Shown piece after piece: positions 5,704 to 12,539 of a stretch of 12,539 bases of DNA; within the stretch, counting starts at the first letter, position 1, and each line of letters begins with the position of its first letter. The notes beneath the pieces are model-generated. The model was not told the DNA's origin and made no database searches. It was given only the letters and a program-made list of their open reading frames with translations. The translations under genes were made by a program, and so were the position numbers. The DNA is from CAYJFK01 sp964369475 (lineage in GTDB: Bacteria; Bacillota; Clostridia; Oscillospirales; Feifaniaceae): assembly GCA_964369475.1 (NCBI GenBank), contig CAYJFK010000065.1, forward strand, positions 1 through 12,539. Direction: 5' to 3'.

Positions 5704-6873
5704 CTACGGCGAGATATAGTCGAGAGGCTCTACGCTGTCGCCATTTATTCTTATTTCAAAATGCAAGTGGTTACCTGTCGATAGTCCCGTAGTTCCGACA
5801 AGTCCGATCTTCTGTCCCTTAGCGACAGCTGTGCCCTCCCCTACAATTGCCGAGGATTGAAGATGCGCATAGAAGGAAGCTATGCCGCCGCCGTGGTCTA
5901 TAAGTATGTAGTTGCCCCAAGCACTGCTGTATCCTGTTTTAAGAACTGTTCCCGATCCGACAGCAAGAATCTGTGTTCCGCCTGCCGCTGCAATGTCTAT
6001 TCCTGTGTGCATTTTATATACCCCTGTTACAGGATGAGTTCTCATTCCGAATGGACTAGATACTCTGCTGTAACCTGGGGTCGGCCATATCATAACGCCG
6101 CCTACATAGTCGGAAGGTGCAAGCGAGATAAGAAGCTGGCGCATCTCCTCGTTTAGCCTTTCTTCTTCAGCTTCTGCCTCTTTGTATAGTGCTTGAAGGC
6201 GGTCTATATCAGACTCGAGCTCGTCGATATACTGCTCTGCCTCAACAGATGCCGTTTGAAGCGAACCCTTGTCGGTTTCTGCCGAATTTTTCAGTTCTTC
6301 TTGTATTACCTTGCTCTGCTCAATAGATGCCTTAATATCTAAGATATCTGCCTTTGCAACTCTTAGAGATTCAATTAAATTCTCGTCGTATGCCGCAATT
6401 GCCGCTACATTGTCGAGCTGAGTTAGAAGGTCTGTAAGCGACTCCGAGCCAAAGATAACATCAAGGTATGTAAGCCCGCCCTTCATTTGGTTTTGGCGCA
6501 TACGCTCCATATACATCTCTGTTTGATAGTCTATATCGGCCTGAACAACATTGCTCTCCGATTCCTTTTGCTCGATTTCAAGAGAATATTCGTTAATCAT
6601 ATCGTCCATAACATCTATCCTGCTTGTGAGATTGTTAATCTGCTGTTCGAGCTGGCTCTTTTTTTGCACTTCGCTGTCCTTGGTGCTTTCGTTATTTTTA
6701 ATATCGTCTTGCAGTCTCTCCTGCTCTTTTGCTAGCTCCTCAAGCTTATTTTCGAGCTCGCCAAGTTGATTGTCGGCCGCAAGTACGCTTAGAATTACCG
6801 GTGCGACAAAGGCAAGCACAAAAATAACAGCCAAGAATATAGAGACATTTTTTGTAAACTTCTTAGAAAACAT
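5704..6873 (-). CDS. Secreted coiled-coil M23 peptidase, EnvC/PcsB-like
   Basis: A peptidoglycan endopeptidase probably controlled by FtsEX. The 389-residue protein has a signal peptide (about 7-33, ending near SVLAAD). A long coiled coil follows (about 35-250) of the type that docks on the FtsX outer domain in PcsB and EnvC. A C-terminal M23/LytM domain spans about 258-389. The M23 domain keeps the full active site: HTGID with His289 and Asp293, YAHL with His337, and HLH with His369 and His371. It is therefore likely a true zinc hydrolase, unlike E. coli EnvC, which has lost these residues. The ATG at 6873 has AAAGGAG five bases before it; an in-frame TTG five codons upstream overlaps that site and is rejected. 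It lies 116 bases downstream of ftsX, a classic clustering that supports a joint function in cell separation. Confidence 0.94.
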   Translation of the reverse strand: MFSKKFTKNVSIFLAVIFVLAFVAPVILSVLAADNQLGELENKLEELAKEQERLQDDIKNNESTKDSEVQKKSQLEQQINNLTSRIDVMDDMINEYSLEIEQKESESNVVQADIDYQTEMYMERMRQNQMKGGLTYLDVIFGSESLTDLLTQLDNVAAIAAYDENLIESLRVAKADILDIKASIEQSKVIQEELKNSAETDKGSLQTASVEAEQYIDELESDIDRLQALYKEAEAEEERLNEEMRQLLISLAPSDYVGGVMIWPTPGYSRVSSPFGMRTHPVTGVYKMHTGIDIAAAGGTQILAVGSGTVLKTGYSSAWGNYILIDHGGGIASFYAHLQSSAIVGEGTAVAKGQKIGLVGTTGLSTGNHLHFEIRINGDSVEPLDYISP

Positions 6874-6989
6874 AACTACTCCTTTCAAAGTCCGCTTTTT
6901 AAATTATATAACAAATCTGTGTAATATGTGTGAATTCAAAATAAATTTTGCATTTGGGGTCAAGCTATCTTGCCACAAGTAAGCCTGTA

Positions 6990-7880
6990 TTACGTGTCAA
7001 GATACTTGCGAATGGAAATTCCGCTTCCGATAACACCGACAGCTATACCACAGGCAAGAAATGCCGCCGCAAGAGACATATACACGCTTTCGAATGTCAA
7101 AATTGTAAGACTGCTAAGCACAGGCGCAAGTTCTTCTACAACATATGTGTAAGCATACCATTCTACACCAAATGCAAGTGCAGCCGCAAGTATTCCTATA
7201 AACATGCCCTCGTATATAAAAGGCCATCTAACAAACCAGTCGGTAGCACCTACAAACTTCATTATATTGATCTGCCGCCTATTCATAAAACGTGCAATTT
7301 TTATCGTGTTAACAATAATAAATAGCGAGGCAATAAGCATAAGACCCATAATCCAGTAGCAAACAAAGTATATGGCATTTGCAGTTTGTTCTATTCCCTC
7401 TATTATATCAGCCCTTGCCCTAATTCTAAAGATCCCGTCGAGCTGTTCGAGCTGGTATAGCGTTTCTTCGTATATGCTTATATCCTTCATTGACAAAGTA
7501 TAATACGCAAGCAGAGGATTAACCCCTTGTGCTTCTAAGTCCGAATAAAGGTCGGCCTCGTCGGCATAGTCTGCCTTGTACTGCTCGAATGCCTGATCCT
7601 TGGAAACATAAACATATTGGTCGACATTTTCCATAGACCCAAGATGCGCCCCTATCGCAGTTATCTCGTCGTCGGTTAGATCTTCGTTTAAAAATAAAAC
7701 CGTTTCGTTTTCCGTTTGCAGAATTTTTATATTCTCGTCGACATTGCGATACACAAGCCAAAAATTACCTATAATAAAAAGACATGCAGCAAGCACACCT
7801 ACTGCCGCCATAGACACATATTTATTAGACCAAAAATATTTGCAACCTTGAACAAAAAAATAACCTATATTACTGATCAC
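6990..7880 (-). CDS. ftsX: Cell division ABC transporter permease FtsX
   Basis: The membrane half of FtsEX, which uses ATP hydrolysis in FtsE to activate peptidoglycan hydrolases outside the cell. The 296-residue protein has four membrane segments (about 24-45, 170-195, 220-242 and 265-288). A large outer loop of about 120 residues sits between the first two and is the docking site for the hydrolase. The family signature RRQINIMKFVGATDWFVRWP (201-220) is intact. The start is a GTG at 7880 inside the end of ftsE (11-base overlap), with GGAAGGG about 8 bases upstream; the next ATG would remove conserved N-terminal residues. Overlap with ftsE implies translational coupling and equal amounts. The M23 partner is encoded directly downstream. 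Confidence 0.97.
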   Translation of the reverse strand: MISNIGYFFVQGCKYFWSNKYVSMAAVGVLAACLFIIGNFWLVYRNVDENIKILQTENETVLFLNEDLTDDEITAIGAHLGSMENVDQYVYVSKDQAFEQYKADYADEADLYSDLEAQGVNPLLAYYTLSMKDISIYEETLYQLEQLDGIFRIRARADIIEGIEQTANAIYFVCYWIMGLMLIASLFIIVNTIKIARFMNRRQINIMKFVGATDWFVRWPFIYEGMFIGILAAALAFGVEWYAYTYVVEELAPVLSSLTILTFESVYMSLAAAFLACGIAVGVIGSGISIRKYLDT

Positions 7881-8553
7881 TGTACTGCCCTTCCGTTCTG
7901 TCGCTAACTATTCGACCATCCTCTATATAAATTACCCTCTTTTTTAATGCATTAACAAGATTTTTCTCGTGCGTCACAACGAGCACCGTCGTATTGCGCT
8001 TGTTAATCTCGTTTAACAGCCCCATAATTTCCCACGACATACGGGGATCGATATTTCCTGTCGGCTCGTCTGCTATTAGAAATAGCGGATTGTTTACAAG
8101 CGCTCTTGCTAGGGCGACTCTCTGCTGTTCTCCGCCCGAGAGCTCCTCGGGAAAATCTTTTGCCTTTCCTGTTAGATTCATAAGCTTTAAGACATAAGGC
8201 ACTCGCCTTTTTATCGTACTACGAGAGCTGTTTGTAACCTTCATGGCAAATGCCACGTTGTCGTATACATTCATCTCGTTAATAAGCCTAAAATCTTGGA
8301 AAACAATGCCCATCTTGCGCCTAAAGTAAGGTATATCCCTATGCTTTAGCTTAGACAGGTCGGAATTTCCCACAGTAATCTTGCCGGAAGTTGGCTCCTC
8401 CTCCATCATGAGGAGCTTAATCAATGTCGATTTACCCGCACCAGACGGGCCGACAATAAAGACAAATTCACCGTCTTCTACCTTTAGGTTTATATCTTCA
8501 AGCGCCTTTGTCCCGTTGTCGTATACTTTTGAAACGCCGGTTAGTTCAATCAT
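7870..8553 (-). CDS. ftsE: Cell division ATP-binding protein FtsE
   Basis: The ATPase half of FtsEX, acting on the inner face of the membrane. The 227-residue protein has every ABC motif: Walker A GPSGAGKST (35-43), Q-loop at Gln86 (VFQDFRL), signature LSGGEQQR (138-145), Walker B LFLIADE with Asp162 and Glu163, and the switch His195 (VVTHEKN). It starts MIELTGVSKVYDNG, typical of FtsE. I chose the ATG at 8553, preceded by GGGGAAG at proper spacing; an in-frame start nine codons upstream (8580) lacks a ribosome site. Length equals the family norm. It overlaps ftsX. The promoter is not obvious in the 158 bases upstream. Confidence 0.98.
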   Translation of the reverse strand: MIELTGVSKVYDNGTKALEDINLKVEDGEFVFIVGPSGAGKSTLIKLLMMEEEPTSGKITVGNSDLSKLKHRDIPYFRRKMGIVFQDFRLINEMNVYDNVAFAMKVTNSSRSTIKRRVPYVLKLMNLTGKAKDFPEELSGGEQQRVALARALVNNPLFLIADEPTGNIDPRMSWEIMGLLNEINKRNTTVLVVTHEKNLVNALKKRVIYIEDGRIVSDRTEGQYSDQ

Positions 8554-8629
8554 ATTACTTCCCCATAAATCATACGTCAATAAAGTTGTATTAAAAGGAG
8601 TATCGCCAAAAAAGATGCAATAAAAGACT

Positions 8630-8645
8630 AAAAAGGCGCTTTGCC
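8630..8645 (-). terminator. Possible weak terminator after the PucR-type gene
   Basis: The minus strand reads GGCAAAGCGCC followed by TTTTT, about 67 bases after the stop codon of the regulator gene. The stem is only three strong base pairs, so this is a weak candidate. Read-through from the regulator into ftsE is possible. Confidence 0.25.
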
Positions 8646-8711
8646 AAATCTTCAGGAGGTACTGCCCACCTAAAATGCCAAAAACCCCTTTAAAGCCTGT
8701 CCATTATTAAA

Positions 8712-9794
8712 TTAATATTTCTTGTCGTTAGCAGTTAGATAGCTGTTGACCATAAGTGCCATTTTAAAAACAATAGCATTGTCGAAATCTCTAATATCAA
8801 GCCCTGTAAGCTTTTTGATCTTCTCAAGCCTGTAAACAAGGGTGTTTCTATGAACAAAGAGCTTTCTTGCAGTTTCCGAAACATTAAGGCTGTTTTCAAA
8901 GAACTTCTCTATTGTTATAAGCGTTTCGTCGTCGAGATATTCAATAGAGCCCGATTTAAAGACCTCCACTAAAAACATCTCGCAAAGTGTTGTCGGCATC
9001 TGATAGATAAGGCGGCCTATGCCGAGATTATCGTAGCTCATAACATGTTTGCCCTTGTTAAATACGCTGCCTATATCGAGCGATAGTTGAGCTTCTTTAT
9101 ATGCCCTTGCAAGCTCCCTTAAATTTGCAGCGGGAAGGCTTAGTCCTACCGTGCATTTTATACCGCTAACTTGATTTATCGAATCCACAAGGTTGCCTGC
9201 AATTCTAAATGTATCGTCTATATCGGCATTGCCCATCTCTGAAACGACTGCAACTTCCTTTTCGCTAACGCTAACAATGTACTCCTTGCCGTTCTCACCG
9301 AGAGCTTGAGTTACAATGTCGGAGAGCAGACCCTTAACTTTATTTTCAACAGATACAATCATAACAAAGCGCTTTGCATCGTAAGCAAAACTAAGGTCTT
9401 TCGCCTTGGCATAGACATCGCTCGGTAGGATATTGTCGAAAAGTATGTTCTTTATAAAATTGTTCTTATCATATTTGTCGTCAAAAAACTGTTTTAAGTT
9501 CCATAGAGAAACAGAAATTGCAGCGGCGCATTGCTCGGAAACCTCATCTGTTCCCGCAACATAAGCATAATGCCCGTTTACCCTATCCGGCCCAAGCGGT
9601 TTGTAGGTATAACCTTCAATTTTAATAAAGCCACCCTCGTCGGTCGCTGTATGGAGGAGCCCTTCAACAGTATTTCCAATGTCCGAAAGATTGCTACAAG
9701 CTACAATAGCCCCGTTATCATCTACAACGCCTATCTCGCGCTTCATGACCTCTTTTAGCTGATGAATTACACCTTGGAAAAAACGGGTTGCCAT
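8712..9794 (-). CDS. PucR/CdaR-type transcriptional regulator
   Basis: A 360-residue regulator. The N-terminus (about 1-120) contains GVVDDNGAIVACSNLSDIGN, which resembles the sugar-diacid recognition domain of CdaR proteins. The middle (about 140-260, with CTVGLSLPAANLRELARAY) resembles the degenerate GGDEF-like region of this family. The C-terminal PucR helix-turn-helix is clear: SETARKLFVHRNTLVYRL (306-323) followed by KIKKLTGLDI. The ATG at 9794 has TTGGAGGTG upstream at good spacing; an in-frame TTG twelve codons earlier has none. It sits alone between the lon terminator and ftsE with no diacid or purine catabolic genes nearby, so its effector and targets cannot be told from context. It could act on the downstream ftsEX cluster, itself, or distant genes. 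Confidence 0.9.
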   Translation of the reverse strand: MATRFFQGVIHQLKEVMKREIGVVDDNGAIVACSNLSDIGNTVEGLLHTATDEGGFIKIEGYTYKPLGPDRVNGHYAYVAGTDEVSEQCAAAISVSLWNLKQFFDDKYDKNNFIKNILFDNILPSDVYAKAKDLSFAYDAKRFVMIVSVENKVKGLLSDIVTQALGENGKEYIVSVSEKEVAVVSEMGNADIDDTFRIAGNLVDSINQVSGIKCTVGLSLPAANLRELARAYKEAQLSLDIGSVFNKGKHVMSYDNLGIGRLIYQMPTTLCEMFLVEVFKSGSIEYLDDETLITIEKFFENSLNVSETARKLFVHRNTLVYRLEKIKKLTGLDIRDFDNAIVFKMALMVNSYLTANDKKY

Positions 9795-10219
9795 GCGTGC
9801 ACCTCCAAAAATCTTATATTTTTTGTTCAACTACTCTAATATATTACCACATAATTTAGTAACATGCAACACCATTAACAAAATAAAATGCTTTTTTTTG
9901 AGTATTTTTATTATATATTGTAAATAGAGCATCTATTTTGTAAATAAGAGGTCTGTAGTATTGTATAGAGATATTTCGTTAAATAAATAACCTATTAATC
10001 AATTTTGAGTAAAAGTATTTAGAGCGAAATGGCATAAGATAGATAATATCCGAAGATAGCAATATACGACTGCTCGTCAAGACAGTAAACAGAATATGAT
10101 TTTTTTCTCATTGTCAAAAGAAATATTTTCATACAAGATATAAATATTGCTTATATCACAGGATTTCTTTTATTTCATTTCTACTTTTAATGGGTTAATG
10201 GCCAATAATCACTTTGCAC
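9795..10219 (-). other. AT-rich spacer ahead of the PucR-type gene
   Basis: No coding region or structural RNA could be supported here. A candidate promoter for the regulator is TTTACA (9939-9944) and TACAAT (9917-9922) with a 16-base spacer, each five of six to consensus. A second candidate, closer to the gene, is an extended -10 TGGTAATAT near 9840. TTGTAAATA occurs twice on the plus strand (9918-9926 and 9938-9946), exactly 20 bp apart, and overlaps both elements of the first promoter; it may be an operator or chance in AT-rich DNA. From 9960 to 10219 I see nothing further. Confidence 0.35.
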
Positions 10220-10256
10220 AAAAAAATACAATGACAAAGCAAAATCTTTGTCATTG
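10220..10256 (-). terminator. Intrinsic terminator of lon
   Basis: The minus strand carries a perfect 11-bp stem CAATGACAAAG/CTTTGTCATTG (10229-10239 and 10246-10256) with a 6-base loop. It is followed by TA and then a run of seven Ts (10220-10226). It begins 21 bases after the lon stop codon, so it is a standard rho-independent terminator. Confidence 0.9.
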
Positions 10257-10277
10257 CATTTTTAAAAAAACTAATTA

Positions 10278-12539
10278 TTACTGACTGATTCTGATGGTTG
10301 GGACAGGATTTGTGGGCAAGAAGGGTGTTTCGCTCTGCGTGGCAACTGTCGGGTTGACCAGTGCAAGAGCCAAAACCTCGTCTACATGCTTAACAAAGTG
10401 GAAGTTTAGCGCCTTAGCTACTTCTGCATCTACTTCCTCTATGTCAGCCCTATTTTCTTCGGGCAATATAACAAAGGTAAGTTCTTCCCTTAAAGCGGCC
10501 ATTGTTTTTTCCTTAAGTCCGCCTATCGCAAGCACTCTGCCCCGAAGGGTGACCTCACCTGTCATAGAAACGTCCCCTCTTACAGGACGGCCTGTTAGAG
10601 CCGACACGATGGCAGTCGTTACAGCTATACCTGCCGATGGGCCATCTTTGGGGATTGCCCCTTCAGGGAAGTGAATGTGTATATCGGAATTTTTGTAAAA
10701 TTCGCAGTCTATTCCAAGTTCTGCGCAACGGCTTCTAACATAGGAGACAGCCGCATTACAAGACTCCTTCATAACATCGCCCAAAGAGCCTGTAAGGTTG
10801 AGTTTTCCAGTACCCTCGACGACAGCGACCTCGATTTGAAGCACCTCTCCGCCGACAGAGGTCCAAGCAAGACCGTTGCAAAGCCCCACTTCGTTCTTGT
10901 GGGTAATGTCTTCCCTTTTAAATCTGCGTGGGCCGAGCAGATCTTGCAAATTTGTCGGTGTAATGGTCAAAGACTTTACAAGCCCTTCGACCTTCTTTAT
11001 TGTCGCTTTGCGGCAACAAGTAGCTATATGACGTTCGAGCGTTCTAACGCCCGATTCTCTTGTATACCCGTCTATAATCTCAGCAACAGCAGTGCTTTCG
11101 AACTTAACATCTCGCTTTGTAAGGCCGTGTTTTTTAACCTGCTTTGGAATCAAATGCCTCTCGGCAATGTGAAGCTTTTCATTGTTGGTATAGCTCGACA
11201 GCTCAATTATTTCCATTCTGTCAAGTAGTGGTCTTGGTATTGTGTCCTTATTATTTGCCGTTGTTATAAACATAACATCCCTTAAATCGAAGGGGATTTC
11301 TATATAATGGTCTCTAAATGTGTGGTTTTGCTCTGTGTCTAAAACCTCTAAAAGAGCGGCGGCAGGGTCTCCCCTCATGTCGGAGGTAAGCTTGTCGATT
11401 TCGTCGAGCAATATTATCGGATTAGCACTTTTCGCCTGTCGAAGTGCCGCAACAATTCTACCTGGCATTGCGCCTATATATGTCTTGCGGTGACCTCTTA
11501 TCTCGGCCTCATCTCTAACGCCACCAAGCGAAATTCGAGCAAACTTACGCCCTATTGCACCCGCAATAGAGGTCGCAATAGAGGTCTTGCCAACACCGGG
11601 AGGCCCTACAAGGCAGAGCACTTGACTGTTTTTACCCTCCGTCATACGCTTAACGGCGAGATATTCGAGAATTCTCTCCTTAACCTTATCAAGCCCAAAG
11701 TGGTCTTTATCGAGCTTTGCCCTCGCTTTGGAAATATCTATCTTATCCTTTGTCTTTTCGTTCCACGGCAAATCAAGGCAGGCATCGAGATAGCCTCTGA
11801 TAACTGTCGCCTCGGAAGAAGAACTGCTCATTCGTGAAAGTCTCTTTGCCTCTTTGTTTAGATGAAGGGCAGACTCCTCGGGCAGATTAAGCGCTGCTAT
11901 CTTCTTTTTATATACCTGCACCTCGTCTTGCACGCTCTCGGCCTCTCCAAGTTCCTCTTGGATAACCTTCATTTGCTCTCTAAGGTAGTATTCACGCTGA
12001 TTTTGGTCTATTTGCTCCCTAACTTGCTCGTGAATACTGTTTTCAACCTTTAATATTTCCACTTCGTTGTATAGCAGCGCCACAAGCTCTTTTCCACGCT
12101 CTATCGGATCTATTGTCTCTAAAATTACCTGCTTTAAATCGTGCCCCAAGTTTAGGTTTGCCACAATAAAATCGCAAAGCTCACCAGGCTCAGAGGCCGC
12201 CATAACGGCCATAAATGCATCTGGCGAAAGCTTGGGCCCATATGTCATGTACTCGTCAAAGGCATTTCTAATCTCTCTAAGAACTGCCTCGACAGCAGTT
12301 TCATCTTCGCTTAAAACTTCGTCTATCGGCTCGACCACAACTTGATGGAAGTGCCTTCCTGACACAATTTCACGCACCCTTGCACGAGAAGTGCCCTCGA
12401 CCATAACTCGGATATTATCACCCGACAGCCGAAGGACTTGTTTTACCGTTGCAACAACGCCATATTCGTATATATCATCAATCCCCGGATCGTCTACCGA
12501 CATCTCCCTTTGGGACACAAGAAAAACTGGATTGCCGTT
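10278..12539 (-). CDS. lon: ATP-dependent protease Lon (5' end missing)
   Basis: Lon unfolds and degrades damaged and regulatory proteins in the cytoplasm as a hexamer. The visible 753 codons stay open to the window edge. The first residues, NGNPVFLVSQRE, match the interior of the Lon N-domain, so roughly 40-60 N-terminal residues are outside the window. An internal GTG at 12518 is not the true start. Counting from the edge, Walker A GPPGVGKT is at 312-319 and Walker B IILLDE at 375-380. The Ser-Lys protease dyad is Ser635 (PKDGPSAG) and Lys678 (GGLKEKTMAA), 43 residues apart as in E. coli (Ser679, Lys722). A coiled helical region (about 160-215) precedes the AAA+ domain. The gene ends with a strong terminator; its promoter is not visible. 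Confidence 0.98.
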   Translation of the reverse strand, partial: NGNPVFLVSQREMSVDDPGIDDIYEYGVVATVKQVLRLSGDNIRVMVEGTSRARVREIVSGRHFHQVVVEPIDEVLSEDETAVEAVLREIRNAFDEYMTYGPKLSPDAFMAVMAASEPGELCDFIVANLNLGHDLKQVILETIDPIERGKELVALLYNEVEILKVENSIHEQVREQIDQNQREYYLREQMKVIQEELGEAESVQDEVQVYKKKIAALNLPEESALHLNKEAKRLSRMSSSSSEATVIRGYLDACLDLPWNEKTKDKIDISKARAKLDKDHFGLDKVKERILEYLAVKRMTEGKNSQVLCLVGPPGVGKTSIATSIAGAIGRKFARISLGGVRDEAEIRGHRKTYIGAMPGRIVAALRQAKSANPIILLDEIDKLTSDMRGDPAAALLEVLDTEQNHTFRDHYIEIPFDLRDVMFITTANNKDTIPRPLLDRMEIIELSSYTNNEKLHIAERHLIPKQVKKHGLTKRDVKFESTAVAEIIDGYTRESGVRTLERHIATCCRKATIKKVEGLVKSLTITPTNLQDLLGPRRFKREDITHKNEVGLCNGLAWTSVGGEVLQIEVAVVEGTGKLNLTGSLGDVMKESCNAAVSYVRSRCAELGIDCEFYKNSDIHIHFPEGAIPKDGPSAGIAVTTAIVSALTGRPVRGDVSMTGEVTLRGRVLAIGGLKEKTMAALREELTFVILPEENRADIEEVDAEVAKALNFHFVKHVDEVLALALVNPTVATQSETPFLPTNPVPTIRISQ

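Noticed and set aside
10081..10117. Promoter with perfect TTGACA (10112-10117) in the lon-regulator spacer
   Set aside because: The best -10 (TATTCT) is only 15 bases away and matches at four positions, and it would give a leader of over 250 bases.
10294..12345. Long plus-strand open frames opposite lon (10294-10674, 10671-11228, 11490-11837)
   Set aside because: They lie wholly antisense to a highly conserved gene, have no good ribosome sites and show no recognisable domain.

Overview
The window looks like core chromosome from a low-GC, probably spore-forming Clostridia-type Firmicute. The reasons are moderate-to-low GC with AT-rich spacers, strong GGAGG-type ribosome sites, a Gram-positive style FtsEX / coiled-coil M23 / S41 cluster, greA next to lysS, and Spo0A-type boxes (TGTCGAA) in spacers. 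All ten protein genes lie on the minus strand, so gene order is read from high to low coordinates. No mobile element, CRISPR array, tRNA or rRNA was seen.

Layout in the direction of transcription: (1) lon, an ATP-dependent protease cut at its 5' end by the window edge, closed by a strong intrinsic terminator. (2) A 480-base AT-rich spacer, then a PucR/CdaR-type regulator. (3) A cell-envelope block: ftsE and ftsX (overlapping), a secreted coiled-coil M23 peptidase with intact zinc and catalytic residues, and a secreted PDZ-containing S41 (CtpA-type) protease. These probably act together in peptidoglycan remodelling during division or sporulation, with FtsEX gating the hydrolase across the membrane. 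(4) An unrecognised 255-residue protein. (5) greA and lysS as a two-gene operon behind a textbook sigma-A promoter (TTGACA, 17 bases, TATAAT). (6) An 80-residue protein of a small Clostridia family, preceded by two exactly tandem Spo0A boxes laid out like the B. subtilis abrB operator. (7) nrdR, the ribonucleotide reductase repressor, with its own promoter. (8) At the window edge, a run of back-to-back palindromes.

Most of the window is ordinary housekeeping content. The parts worth a second look are the tandem Spo0A boxes in front of the small gene, the palindrome array downstream of nrdR, the unrecognised 255-residue gene, and the structured leader of the S41 protease. I found no convincing new multi-gene system. 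All promoters, terminators and boxes were read by eye, and all family assignments come from recognised motifs without any database search.
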